From: CAWDZK01 sp963726615
GTDB lineage: Bacteria > Actinomycetota > Actinomycetes > JACCUZ01
Reading direction: 5' to 3'
Length of the DNA stretch: 64,000 nucleotides
Assembly (NCBI GenBank): GCA_963726615.1
Contig: CAVSCX010000018.1
Location: forward strand, 186,001 to 250,000
Shown piece after piece: positions 27,222-36,237 of the stretch. The notes under the pieces were generated by a model, which searched no databases, had not been told where the DNA came from, and worked only from the letters and a program-made list of their open reading frames with translations. A program made the translations under genes and the position numbers. Position 1 is the first letter of the stretch; every line of letters starts with the position of its first letter.

Positions 27222-27835
27222 GGCGACACGGCCACACCGAGTGACTCGGCCGCGAAGAACCTCGGCGCCCCGGGCTCGTAGAACTCGTCCAGCTCGACCA
27301 TCGTGAAGCCCGCCCCCTCGACCAGCTGGGCGATCGGACGGGTGAGGTGGCACCCACCCGCCAGCCGTCGCTGCAGCGGGTCGACCCGGTGCTGCCATCG
27401 CCGGACCGCGGCGTCCGGGGCGAGACCGTGCTCCACGAAGTGCAGCCGGCCGCCGGGGCGCAGGACGCGGCGCAGCTCGGCCAGGGCCGCCGGGGCGTCC
27501 GGGACGGTGCACATGGTCCAGCTCGACAGCGCAGCGTCGAAGCAGCCGTCCGGGAACGGCAGCACCTGCCCGTCCAGACCGGCGCGGCGCACCGGCACCC
27601 GGGAGGCCGCCAGCCGCCTGCCGGCCAGCCGCCAGGCAGTGTCGGACGGCTCGACGGCGTCGACCGACGTGACGGCCGGCGGGTAGAAGGGGACGTTGTG
27701 ACCCGAGCCGAAGCCGATCTCGACGACCTGGCCGGCGAGCCCGGCGCAGATACGCCGCCGGTCCCCCGCCGTGGTGCGTGGCCCGCAGGTCCGGTCGATG
27801 ACCCGCGGCAGCACGTGTTCGCCGTAGAAGCCCAC
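27218..27835 (-). CDS. Class I SAM-dependent methyltransferase (METTL7/UbiE-like)
   Basis: A 205-residue methyltransferase. Motif I is VVEIGFGSGHNVPFYP (about residues 37-52); VDAVEPSDTAWRLA ends strand 2; VLPFPDGCFDAALSSWTMC is the post-II region and ELRRVLRPGGRLHFVEHG is motif III. This arrangement is typical of thiol or quinone methyltransferases. GTG 27835 has a TAGGTT box 6 bases upstream. The last four bases overlap the start of the lipoprotein hydrolase. Confidence 0.82.
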   Translation of the reverse strand: MGFYGEHVLPRVIDRTCGPRTTAGDRRRICAGLAGQVVEIGFGSGHNVPFYPPAVTSVDAVEPSDTAWRLAGRRLAASRVPVRRAGLDGQVLPFPDGCFDAALSSWTMCTVPDAPAALAELRRVLRPGGRLHFVEHGLAPDAAVRRWQHRVDPLQRRLAGGCHLTRPIAQLVEGAGFTMVELDEFYEPGAPRFFAAESLGVAVSP

Positions 27836-27841
27836 GCACCG

Positions 27842-27847
27842 AACCTA
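27842..27847 (-). promoter_or_regulatory. Probable -10 box (TAGGTT), leaderless start
   Basis: TAGGTT on the minus strand ends 6 bases before GTG 27835, implying a leaderless transcript for the methyltransferase-hydrolase pair. Confidence 0.5.
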
Positions 27848-27926
27848 CGTCGGCCCCGGCGTCAGCACCGGGACATGTCCGCGGCCGAACGCGTTCACGG
27901 CGTGGCTGCTGGGGCAGGGAAGCCAC

Positions 27927-28373
27927 ATGGCACGCGTCAGCAGGTACATCGAGACCCCGGTCGACGACGTCTGGAAGGTGCTGGAGGACGCGTGGACCTA
28001 CGCCAACTGGGTCGTGGGCACGGTGAAGATCCGCGACGTGGACCGAACCTGGCCGGAGCCGGGCAGCCGGCTGCACCACGGCGTGGGCTTCTGGCCCGTC
28101 ACGATCGAGGACGAGACGCAGGTCGTGGAGTGCGAGCCCCGGCACCGGCTGCTGCTGCAGGCCAGGGGCTGGCCGGCCGGCGAGGCCACCGTCGAGCTCC
28201 GGCTGCACGCCGAGGGCGAGCGCACCAGGGTCGAGATGTACGAGAAGCCGACGAGCGGCCCGGGCGCCTGGATCGACAACCCGCTCGTCGACATGATCGG
28301 CACCCGGCGGCTGGCCGAGACGCTGGACCGGCTGCGCCGCCTCGTGGAGGGTCACCGCCGCGACGGGAAGTAG
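27927..28373 (+). CDS. SRPBCC (START-like) family protein
   Basis: A 148-residue polyketide-cyclase/START-fold protein. It begins ARVSRYIETPVDDVWKVLED, the usual first strand and helix. The middle carries WPEPGSRLHHGVGFWPVTIE and the C-terminal helix is RRLAETLDRLRRLVEG. Such proteins bind hydrophobic ligands or act as cyclases. ATG 27927 follows GGGAAG. It converges on the FAD oxidoreductase gene. Confidence 0.8.
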   Translation: MARVSRYIETPVDDVWKVLEDAWTYANWVVGTVKIRDVDRTWPEPGSRLHHGVGFWPVTIEDETQVVECEPRHRLLLQARGWPAGEATVELRLHAEGERTRVEMYEKPTSGPGAWIDNPLVDMIGTRRLAETLDRLRRLVEGHRRDGK

Positions 28374-28404
28374 CCCGGGCGGCGAGCCCCGCGCGGGACG
28401 CGCG

Positions 28405-29988
28405 TCAGGACAGTCGTCGCTGCGCCAGCCCCAGCGTGCCGTCGTAGAGCCGGCGTCCCACCCGCGCGCGCATCAGCGCGGCGCGGGCCGCGTTGGCCCC
28501 GCACGCGCCGTGCACGCCTCCGCCGGGGTGGGCCGACGAGCCCGCCAGGAACAGGCCCGGCACGAACGTGTCCGGCCGGCCCAGCCCGGGCGTGGGCCGG
28601 AACACGAGCTGCTGGTGCAACGCCGACGTGCCTCCGCCGAGCGCGCCGCCGTCCAGTGCCCGGTCGGCGTCCTCGAGGGCCCGTGACGACTGGACCGACC
28701 GCCCGAGCACGAGGTCGCGGAACCCTGGCGCGGCACGTTCGACCTCGTCCTCGATCCGCTGCGCGAAGGCCGACACCACCTCCGGGTCGTGCTCGCCGTG
28801 CGGGAGGTGGGCATAGGCCCACACCGACTCGGTCCCGGCCGGGGACCGGGACGGGTCCGTGGTCGTCATCTGTCCCAGCAGGACGAACGGCCGCTCCGGC
28901 ACCCGCGAGGTGGCCAGGTCCGCGGCGACCCGGGTGAGGTCGTCCAGGCCTCCCCCGAGGTGCACCGTGCCCGCGCCGGCCAGGCGGGGGCTGCGCCACG
29001 GCAGCGGCGCGGACGTCGCCCAGTTCACCTTCACGGTGCCGCTGTCCCACCGGAAGTGGTCCAGGTCGCGGCGAAGCCGGTGCGGCAGCCGCGCCTCCCC
29101 GACCATGACCCGGTACAGCTGCGGCGCCGGGACGTCGGCGAGCACGGCCGCGGCGGGCAGCCGCTCACCCGACGCGAGCTCGACCCCCGCTGCCCCGTCC
29201 GGACCGATGAGGACCGACGCCACCCGTGCCCCGCAGCGCAGCTCGCCGCCACGGGACCGCAGCCGCGCGGCGAGCGCGTCGCTGAGCCGCCCGGCCCCGC
29301 CGCGGGGCACCGGGAAGCCGCGGGTCTGGCCCAGCATCGCGAGCAGCAGCCCGTAGACGGCGCCGGTGGCCGACTCCGGCCCCAGGTCGGTGTGCATGGT
29401 GTTCCCGGCGACGAGCATCGCCGCGCCGTCGCCGTCGAACTGCTCCCGGACGAAGGTCCGGCTGGGCAGGACACCGAGCCGGGCGGCCCGCAGCCCACGC
29501 GCCGGGCCGAGCCGGCGCGCCAGTGCGAGCGCGGGGCGCACCGGGGGGAAGGGCCCCAGCAGCGCGTCCAGGGCCGGCTGCTCGACCTCGCACCACTGCG
29601 CCACCGCGGACCGCCAGGCGGCCCCGTCGCCCGCCGCGAACTCCTCGACGCTGTCCGCCGTCTCGTCGAGGTCACGGGACAGGACGACCGCCCTGCCGTC
29701 GTCGAACGCGTGGCCCAGCACCAGCGGCGCGTGCTGCCAGGAGAGGCCGTGCTCCTGCAGGCCCATCGCGGCCAGCACCGGCGAGGCTGCGGCCAACGGG
29801 TAGAACGCGCTGAAGAGGTCGGCGGTCCAGCCGGGTACCGGGTGGTCCGCCGCGCTGCGGACGGCGCCCCCGGGGGCGTCCTGCTCCTCCAGGACGGCGA
29901 CGCTCCAGCCCGCATCGACGAGCAGGTTCGCGGCGACCAGGCCGTTCGGCCCGGCCCCGACCACGACAGCGTCGTACCTGTGCGTCAC
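28405..29988 (-). CDS. FAD-dependent oxidoreductase (phytoene-dehydrogenase-like)
   Basis: A 527-residue flavoprotein of the CrtI/NDP-dependent amine-oxidase-like superfamily. The dinucleotide fold is AVVVGAGPNGLVAANLL (residues 7-23), followed by LEEQDAPGGAVRS. The C-terminal FAD segment is FLAGSSAHPGGGVHGACGAN. These are hallmarks of phytoene-desaturase-like oxidoreductases, but many actinobacterial members have no carotenoid role, and no phytoene synthase is in the window. GTG 29988 follows GAGGAGGT, and the longer open frame toward 31275 is antisense to the ADH gene. Confidence 0.85.
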   Translation of the reverse strand: MTHRYDAVVVGAGPNGLVAANLLVDAGWSVAVLEEQDAPGGAVRSAADHPVPGWTADLFSAFYPLAAASPVLAAMGLQEHGLSWQHAPLVLGHAFDDGRAVVLSRDLDETADSVEEFAAGDGAAWRSAVAQWCEVEQPALDALLGPFPPVRPALALARRLGPARGLRAARLGVLPSRTFVREQFDGDGAAMLVAGNTMHTDLGPESATGAVYGLLLAMLGQTRGFPVPRGGAGRLSDALAARLRSRGGELRCGARVASVLIGPDGAAGVELASGERLPAAAVLADVPAPQLYRVMVGEARLPHRLRRDLDHFRWDSGTVKVNWATSAPLPWRSPRLAGAGTVHLGGGLDDLTRVAADLATSRVPERPFVLLGQMTTTDPSRSPAGTESVWAYAHLPHGEHDPEVVSAFAQRIEDEVERAAPGFRDLVLGRSVQSSRALEDADRALDGGALGGGTSALHQQLVFRPTPGLGRPDTFVPGLFLAGSSAHPGGGVHGACGANAARAALMRARVGRRLYDGTLGLAQRRLS

Positions 29989-30120
29989 CCGGACCTCCTC
30001 GCTCCACCCTGCCCTGCCCGCCCCTGGCGCCCCGAACCGGCCCGGCGAGGCGTGAGTCGCTCCGCGCCGGGTAGGCGCCGGTCTCCGACCTGAACGACCA
30101 GCACCCACCCGAGGAGACCC

Positions 30121-31314
30121 GTGCGAGCACTCACCTGGCACGGCCGGCGCGACGTCCGTGTCGAGACCGTGCCCGACCCGGCGATCCAGCAGCCGACCGA
30201 TGCCATCGTCCGCATCACGTCGACGGCGATCTGCGGGTCGGACCTGCACCTGTACGAGGTGCTCGGCCCCTACCTCAGCCCGGGCGACATCCTCGGCCAC
30301 GAGCCCATGGGTGTGGTCGAGGAGGTGGGCTCCGAGGTGACCCACATCAAGCCCGGTGACCGCGTGGTGATCCCGTTCAACATCTCCTGCGGCTCGTGCT
30401 GGATGTGCTCCCGCGGCCTGTTCGCCCAGTGCGAGACGACCCAGGTGCGCGAGCACGGCAAGGGTGCCTCGCTGTTCGGCTACACCTCTCTGTACGGCTC
30501 GGTCCCGGGCGGGCAGGCCGAGTACCTGCGGGTCCCGCAGGCACACTTCGGGCCGATCAAGGTGCCGGACGGGACGCCCGACGAGCAGTTCCTGTTCCTC
30601 TCCGACGTCCTGCCCACCGCCTGGCAGGCGGTTCGGTACGCCGACGTGCCGCAGGGCGGGACGCTGGCCGTCCTCGGCCTCGGACCGATCGGTCAGATGG
30701 CTACCCGGATCGGGCGGCACCTGGGGGCCGAGCGCGTGATCGGTGTTGACTCGGTCGACGCCCGGCTGCGGATGGCCGAACGGCACGGCGTCGAGACGCT
30801 GGACATGCGGGCGGTCGACGACGTCGCCGAGGCGCTGATCGACCGCACCGGTGGCCGCGGACCGGACGCCGTGATCGAGGCGGTGGGGATGGAGGCCCAC
30901 GGGTCGGCCCGCGGGACCGCCGCCAAGGTCGCGCAGGCCGCGGTAGGGCTGCTGCCGGGCTCGGTCGCCCGGACCCTCACCGACAAGGTGGCCGTCGACC
31001 GGATGGACGCGCTCTACGCGGCCCTCAAGGGGGTCCGGCGGGGTGGCACGGTCTCCGTGTCCGGCGTCTACGGCGGCGAGGTCGACCCGATGCCGATGAT
31101 GGAGATGTTCGACCGTGGCATCCAGCTCCGCATGGGCCAGGCGCACGTGAAGCGGTGGGTCGACGACATCCTCCCGCTGGTGTCGGACGGCTCCGACCCG
31201 CTGGGGGTCCTCGACCTCACCACGCACCGCGTTCCGCTGGAGGAGGCGCCGCACATGTACGACGTCTTCCAGCACAAGCAGGACGACTGCGTCAAGGTCG
31301 TCCTGGCACCGTGA
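30121..31314 (+). CDS. Zinc-dependent alcohol dehydrogenase (MDR family)
   Basis: A 397-residue medium-chain dehydrogenase. The catalytic zinc ligand is C38 in AICGSDLHLYE, with GHEPMG next; the structural zinc is bound by C90, C93, C96 and C104. The NAD fold is AVLGLGPIGQMATRIG. The pattern is that of glutathione-independent formaldehyde or polyol dehydrogenases of actinobacteria. GTG 30121 follows GAGGAGACCC. Its TGA overlaps the SDR start (GTGA), making a two-gene unit. Confidence 0.87.
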   Translation: MRALTWHGRRDVRVETVPDPAIQQPTDAIVRITSTAICGSDLHLYEVLGPYLSPGDILGHEPMGVVEEVGSEVTHIKPGDRVVIPFNISCGSCWMCSRGLFAQCETTQVREHGKGASLFGYTSLYGSVPGGQAEYLRVPQAHFGPIKVPDGTPDEQFLFLSDVLPTAWQAVRYADVPQGGTLAVLGLGPIGQMATRIGRHLGAERVIGVDSVDARLRMAERHGVETLDMRAVDDVAEALIDRTGGRGPDAVIEAVGMEAHGSARGTAAKVAQAAVGLLPGSVARTLTDKVAVDRMDALYAALKGVRRGGTVSVSGVYGGEVDPMPMMEMFDRGIQLRMGQAHVKRWVDDILPLVSDGSDPLGVLDLTTHRVPLEEAPHMYDVFQHKQDDCVKVVLAP

Positions 31315-32333
31315 CAGGCAGCCGGCCGCCCACCGTGACAGGCGACGTCCGACGCACCGTCGTGGTCACCGGTGCGTCCAGCGGCATCGGGCTCGCCACC
31401 GCGCTGGCTCTTGCCGAGCGAGGTGACCGGCTGGTGCTCTCGTCCCGCTCGGCGGCCTCGCTCGAGACGGCCGCGGGCCGGTGCCGCGGCCTCGGCGCAG
31501 ACGTGCTCGCCGTGGCCGGCGACGTCGCCGTCGAGGACGACGTGGAACGCGTCAGCGATGCCGCCGTCGCCCGGTTCGGCGGGTTCGACGGGTGGGTGCA
31601 CACCGCCGCCGTCGTGGCGTACGGCCGGTTCGAGGACGTCCCGTCGAAGACCTTCCGTCAGGTGCTCGACACGAACGTGCACGGGTCGGTGCACGCCGCG
31701 CGGGTGGCCCTGCGCCAGTTCCGGGAGCAGGGGCACGGAGTGCTGGTGCTGACCGGGTCGCTGCTCGGCGAGATCGCGACGCCGTACATGAGCAGCTACG
31801 TCACCTCGAAGTGGGCCGTGCGCGGCCTGGCCCGGGTGCTGTCGATCGAGGCCCGGGCCACCCCCGACGTGCACGTGTGCATCGTGTCGCCCGGAGGCGT
31901 CGACACCCCGGTCTACCTGCAGGCGGCCAACTACGCCGGGTCGGTCGGGCGGCCGCCGCCTCCCGTCGACCCGCCGGAGAAGGTCGCCCGCGCCATCGTC
32001 CGGTCCCTGTCCGACCACCGGCCGCGCCGGTCCGTCGGGCCGGCGAACCTCGTCTCGCGGGCCGGGTTCACCGTGCTGCCCGCGGTCTTCGACGTCCTGG
32101 TCGCGCCGTTGATGCGCGCAGGCGGCCTGTCCCGTGAGCCGGTGGAGCCGCACGACGGCAACGTCTTCGAGCCCACGGCCGAGGGGGAGGGCGTGCACGG
32201 CCGGTGGGGCCGGCACTGGCTGCGCGCCGTCGGCGGCGCGGCGCTCGCGGCGGCGGCCGCAACGGCCGCCGAGGCACGCCGGCGAGCGGCTGAGGCGGCG
32301 GAGGACGGACGCCGAGTTCCCGACCGCTCCTGA
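31311..32333 (+). CDS. SDR family oxidoreductase
   Basis: A 340-residue short-chain dehydrogenase. The cofactor motif is VVVTGASSGIGLATALA (residues 17-33), the catalytic Ser is in LVLTGSLLGE, and Tyr-x-x-x-Lys is SSYVTSKWAV. The C-terminal 60 residues are an alanine/arginine-rich extension. GTG 31311 overlaps the ADH stop; a second GTG at 31335 is an alternative. The ADH-SDR pair may run successive oxidations, but the substrate is unknown. Confidence 0.85.
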   Translation: MTGSRPPTVTGDVRRTVVVTGASSGIGLATALALAERGDRLVLSSRSAASLETAAGRCRGLGADVLAVAGDVAVEDDVERVSDAAVARFGGFDGWVHTAAVVAYGRFEDVPSKTFRQVLDTNVHGSVHAARVALRQFREQGHGVLVLTGSLLGEIATPYMSSYVTSKWAVRGLARVLSIEARATPDVHVCIVSPGGVDTPVYLQAANYAGSVGRPPPPVDPPEKVARAIVRSLSDHRPRRSVGPANLVSRAGFTVLPAVFDVLVAPLMRAGGLSREPVEPHDGNVFEPTAEGEGVHGRWGRHWLRAVGGAALAAAAATAAEARRRAAEAAEDGRRVPDRS

Positions 32334-32381
32334 CGGGTACGCCGAGGGAGAAGGACGAGTCGGCCTGAGGAGGAGACCGCC

Positions 32382-32606
32382 ATGCCGTCGCCCAGCATCA
32401 AGAACCAGAAGCAGTACGAGGCGCTCAAGGACAAGGGGATGTCCAAGGCGCGTGCGGCCCGCATAGCCAACTCGCCGGACGCCTCGCGGCACGGCGGGGA
32501 GCAGTCCGGGAAGGGTGGGGACCCGGGACAGGGCGGGACCACCGCGCAGAAGAAGGAGGCCGGGCGGAAGGGAGGTCGGGCGACCGCCCGCAGGAACCGG
32601 GGCTGA
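32382..32606 (+). CDS. DUF7218-type small protein
   Basis: A 74-residue lysine- and glycine-rich protein. KNQKQYEALKDKGMSKARAA and RIANSPDASRHGG are the conserved halves, and a GGRATARRNRG tail is basic. Related short proteins occur throughout actinobacteria without known function; a nucleic-acid role would fit the charge. ATG 32382 follows GGAGGAGA with good spacing. Confidence 0.72.
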   Translation: MPSPSIKNQKQYEALKDKGMSKARAARIANSPDASRHGGEQSGKGGDPGQGGTTAQKKEAGRKGGRATARRNRG

Positions 32607-32726
32607 CGCCGGGCCGGCCCGCCACGCCGTACGCGTGCGGGCGCGGCTCGGGATGCGCTACAACAGGTCCCACCACCGCGAGGCTGCCCGGACCCCGTAC
32701 CTCGCGCCCGGCCCCGAGAAGAGCCC

Positions 32727-34448
32727 GTGAGCCATCCCACCGTGCCGGCCGACCAGACCGCCGCGCCGCCGTCGACGCCCATGGTGGAGGCGGCGTTCGA
32801 GCAGTTCCCGACCGGCATGCTGCTGTTCGACCCCCAGCTGCGCTACGTGCTGGTCAACGAGCGGATGGCAGCGATGGCCAACACGCCGGCCGCGGCTCTG
32901 CTCGGCCGGACGGTGCACGACGTGTTCCCCGACTACAACGCTCTCACCGCCCGGATCGAAGCGGTCCTCGAAACCGGCGAGCCGCTCGTCAGCCATGACG
33001 TCACCGGCCGGGTCCCCGGTGAGGACGGCACGCACGAGTGGTCGCTCTCGGCCTACCGGATCACCGGCAGCGACGGCGAGGTCCTCGGAGTCGCGCTGAC
33101 CTCCACCGAGGTGACCGCGACCCGCGCGCTCGAGCGCGAGCGGGCCGCGATGGGCCGGCGGCTCGAGATCCTCGCGGGGGCAGGCGAGCTGCTCTCCGGC
33201 GGGCTGGAGCAAGAGGCCATCGTCGGCAAGGTCCTGGACCTCCTGGTGCCGGGCATCGCGACGTGGGCCTCGGTTCACCTCGTCGACGCCACCGACGGCA
33301 CCATCGGGCTTGCCGGCGCCCGCCACACGGACCCGGCCCACCAGCCGCTGATGGACCAGGTCCTGACGGCGTTCGAGATCACCCCCGACCAGCCCCACGG
33401 GGCAGGTCACGTCATCGCCACCGGTCTCAGCGAGGAGGTGCCCGACGTCCCCGACGAGATGCTCGTCGACCTGGCCGCCGGCTCCGAGGACGCCCTCTCC
33501 GGTCTGCGCGCCCTGCAGGTCTCCCGGGGCCTCTGCGTTCCCCTTGCCGCCCGCGGCAACACGTTCGGAGCCCTGAGCCTCTCCCTGCCCGAGCCGGCCG
33601 AGGACGGTCGCGGGGACGACCCGGAAGGGACCATGGCCGGCCCGAGGTCCCTGGTCCACGACGTCGCCGCGCGCGCGTCCCTGGCCCTGGACAACGCCCG
33701 GCTGTACGCCCGTCAGCACGAGGTCGCGGTGACCCTGCAACGGTCGCTCCTGCCCCAACAGCTCCCGAAGGTGCCGGGTCTCGAGCTGGCCGCCCAGTAC
33801 CTGCCAGGCTCCGCGGGCGCCGAGGTGGGTGGTGACTTCTACGAGGCGGTCGTGCGCGACGGGCTGCTGGTCCTCGCCATCGGCGACGTGATGGGTCACG
33901 GCATCCGGGCCGCGGCGATCATGGGTCAGGTCAGGGCGGCTCTGCGGGCGTACGCCCTCGAGGGCCACGACCCCGACCGCGTCCTGCGGGGCCTGAACAT
34001 GACCGTCGCGGCACTCGAGGTGTCCGCCATCGTCACCTGCCTCGTCGCGACGCTCGACCTGCGCACGGGTGCGCTGCAGCTCGCCTCCGCCGGGCACCTG
34101 CCTCCGGTGCTCGGTACTGCACAGGGCGAGTGCAGGCTCCTGCGGCTCGACCCGGGGCCGCCGCTCGGGGTCCCCGACGCCACCGCCTACGAGCTGACGG
34201 AGGCCGAGCTGCCGGCCGGAGGCACCCTCGTCCTGTGCACCGACGGGCTGGTGGAGTCGCGGGACCAGCCGGTCGGCGACGGGCTGGCGACCCTGTGCAG
34301 TGTGCTCGCGCGGGCCATGACGTCCCCCATGTCGACGGCCGAGCTCGCGGGTCGCGCCATCAGCGGCATGGGCCGGCTGGACGAGCTCGGTCGCACCGAT
34401 GCCACCGCGGACGACCTGGCGATCCTCGTGGTGCGACGCGACGCCTGA
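32727..34448 (+). CDS. SpoIIE-type PP2C phosphatase with PAS and GAF domains
   Basis: A 573-residue signalling phosphatase. The PAS domain spans about residues 20-130 (FEQFPTGMLLFDPQLRYVLV) and GAF about 150-330. The PPM-type phosphatase follows, with metal residues in EVGGDFYEAV, IGDVMGHGIRAAA and LCTDGLVESRD, and the last acidic site in ADDLAILVVR. In partner-switching modules such enzymes dephosphorylate STAS anti-sigma antagonists. Two STAS genes lie 17-20 kb downstream, but a link is only inferred. GTG 32727 is used. Confidence 0.88.
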   Translation: MSHPTVPADQTAAPPSTPMVEAAFEQFPTGMLLFDPQLRYVLVNERMAAMANTPAAALLGRTVHDVFPDYNALTARIEAVLETGEPLVSHDVTGRVPGEDGTHEWSLSAYRITGSDGEVLGVALTSTEVTATRALERERAAMGRRLEILAGAGELLSGGLEQEAIVGKVLDLLVPGIATWASVHLVDATDGTIGLAGARHTDPAHQPLMDQVLTAFEITPDQPHGAGHVIATGLSEEVPDVPDEMLVDLAAGSEDALSGLRALQVSRGLCVPLAARGNTFGALSLSLPEPAEDGRGDDPEGTMAGPRSLVHDVAARASLALDNARLYARQHEVAVTLQRSLLPQQLPKVPGLELAAQYLPGSAGAEVGGDFYEAVVRDGLLVLAIGDVMGHGIRAAAIMGQVRAALRAYALEGHDPDRVLRGLNMTVAALEVSAIVTCLVATLDLRTGALQLASAGHLPPVLGTAQGECRLLRLDPGPPLGVPDATAYELTEAELPAGGTLVLCTDGLVESRDQPVGDGLATLCSVLARAMTSPMSTAELAGRAISGMGRLDELGRTDATADDLAILVVRRDA

Positions 34449-34466
34449 CAGCGAGGATGCGGCGGC

Positions 34467-35093
34467 TCAGTGCGGCCGGCGCCCGAGGAACGCGAGCAAC
34501 CGGTCCCCCGCAGGCGAGCTGGGGCCCACTGCGACAGCAGGGCCGAACCGTTGCGGGCGGTCGGCCTCGTCGACCAGGAGGTCGACGACGGCCAGCAGCT
34601 CCTCTGCCAGCCCCGGGGGCAGGGGCCGGTCGACGCCGCAGGCCCGGGTCACGTCCCAGCCGTGCACGGCGACCTCGACGGCGCCGGCAGCCGCGAGGAG
34701 CTCACGCGAGAGCGACCGGTCGGCGATGGTGACGGCCCCGCCCCGTTGCGGGACCACCCAGGCGCCGACCATCCCGGCGGCGCGCCGCCTCAGTGTCGCC
34801 ACCGGGTCCACCCGCGGGTCGCCGCAGTCGTCGGGCAGGTCAGCCTGCTCGGGAGGCGGGCCGCGCCGCGGATCCAGCCGGAGGTGACCCACGGCGATCG
34901 CCTCGTGCAGCGCGCGCAACGACTCGTTCAGGTGCAGGAGCAGGCAGCGCAGGTCCCAGGACGGGCACGGCGTCGGCCGGTCCATGGCGTCCGGGGTCAC
35001 GAGCAACAGCCCGCCGAGGGTGAAGCTCATCGAGCGCTCCAGCAGCGCGACCCCGTCGGCGAGCACCACGGCGCGAGTGCCGTCGGTGGTCAT
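34467..35093 (-). CDS. DinB-fold (TIGR03086-like) protein coupled to a sigma factor
   Basis: A 208-residue protein of the TIGR03086/MDMPI group. It shows the family block PDAMDRPTPCPSWDLRCLLLH with the metal-type His, and a second block VEVAVHGWDVTRACG. ATG 35093 overlaps the stop of the sigma-factor gene (ATGA at 35090-35093), so the two are produced together. It could detoxify a compound sensed by the sigma factor, or help regulate it. Neither is shown. Confidence 0.8.
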   Translation of the reverse strand: MTTDGTRAVVLADGVALLERSMSFTLGGLLLVTPDAMDRPTPCPSWDLRCLLLHLNESLRALHEAIAVGHLRLDPRRGPPPEQADLPDDCGDPRVDPVATLRRRAAGMVGAWVVPQRGGAVTIADRSLSRELLAAAGAVEVAVHGWDVTRACGVDRPLPPGLAEELLAVVDLLVDEADRPQRFGPAVAVGPSSPAGDRLLAFLGRRPH

Positions 35094-36091
35094 GCCGTCG
35101 CGAGCAGGGCCGGCGCGTCCAGCGTGCGCGGCAGACCGAACGTGTCGAACAGGTCGAGGTCGAAGAAGGCGACCACGTGCGCCACCCGGCCGCCGCGAAG
35201 GGAGAGGACGTGCAGCTGGAAGGCCGCCCAGCTCCCTCCGGTCCGCAGGTACACGGCGTAGGCCGGCTGGCCGTTGGCACGGGTCGGCACCAGCCGGAGG
35301 TCGCCGGCCTCGGCCGGGCAGTGGGTGCCCACGAGCCGGCCGATCTGTTCCGGCCCCCGGTACCAGCCGGTGAAGGGCGGCATCTCCCAGACCGCGTCGT
35401 CGGTGAATGCCGCGACCAGGGCGGCGATGTCCTTGGTCTCCAGGGCACGGCAGTACCGGTCCAGCAGCTGGCGCTGAGCCAGGTCGGTGGGCTCGACCAC
35501 GTCGTCCGCGGTCAGCGCAGCCGCGTCCAGCTGGGCCCTGGCACGTTGCAGCGCACTGTTCACAGCCGCTGTGGTCGTGTCGAGCACCTCGGCGACCTCG
35601 GCGGCCCTCAGCTGAAGGACCTCCCGCAGGACGAGCACGGCCCGCTGCCTCGGTGGCAGCGTCTGGAGCGCGGCGATCAGAGCCAGACGTACGCCGGCCC
35701 GCGCCGCGACGACGTCCGCCGGGTCGTCGGCGGCCCCCACCAGGGCGTCAGGCACCGGTTCGAGCCACGGCAGCTCGGCGGTGGCGAGCGGCTCCGCGGC
35801 ATCCGAGTCCGGCGCGCCCAGCCCGGTCGGCAGCGGACGCCGGGCCCGGCTGTCCAGCGCGGTGAGGCAGGCGTTGGTGGCGATCCGGTACAGCCAGGTG
35901 CGCAGGGACGACCGGGCCTCGAACGAGTGGAAGGCCCGCCAGGCCCGCAGGTAGGTCTCCTGCACCAGGTCCTCGGCATCGTGCACGGAGCCGAGCATCC
36001 GGTAGCAGTGCGCCATCAGCTCGCGCCGGTACGGCGCCGCCACCTCGAGGAAGTCGGGCGCCAAGGTCCCGCCGTCCGCCTGCTCGCCCAT
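35090..36091 (-). CDS. SigG-like ECF sigma factor with SnoaL tail (second copy)
   Basis: A 333-residue factor, clearly paralogous to the one at 23190. Region 2 is RMLGSVHDAEDLVQETYLRA and SSLRTWLYRIATNAC; region 4 is LPPRQRAVLVLREVLQLRAA and TTAAVNSALQRARAQL. The SnoaL-type tail starts near LDRYCRALETKDIAALVAAF. The start ATG 36091 follows AGGAGG with 6-7 base spacing. It leads a two-gene operon with the DinB-fold gene. Confidence 0.87.
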   Translation of the reverse strand: MGEQADGGTLAPDFLEVAAPYRRELMAHCYRMLGSVHDAEDLVQETYLRAWRAFHSFEARSSLRTWLYRIATNACLTALDSRARRPLPTGLGAPDSDAAEPLATAELPWLEPVPDALVGAADDPADVVAARAGVRLALIAALQTLPPRQRAVLVLREVLQLRAAEVAEVLDTTTAAVNSALQRARAQLDAAALTADDVVEPTDLAQRQLLDRYCRALETKDIAALVAAFTDDAVWEMPPFTGWYRGPEQIGRLVGTHCPAEAGDLRLVPTRANGQPAYAVYLRTGGSWAAFQLHVLSLRGGRVAHVVAFFDLDLFDTFGLPRTLDAPALLATA

Positions 36092-36237
36092 CGCGCGCCT
36101 CCTGCCTCACCGGGTCCGTCAGCAGGCAGACTGGTGCGCCCCCAGGAACTCATCGGTCCGCACGGGCCGCATGGGAGGGGCCAGGGAGGGGCAGGAACCT
36201 GGGCGGCCCGAGATCCCGAGACGAAGGACGGACCCCC

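Noticed and set aside
30000..31275. Upstream extension of the FAD oxidoreductase frame
   Set aside because: Antisense to the ADH gene; the flavin motif begins right after GTG 29988, which has its own ribosome site.
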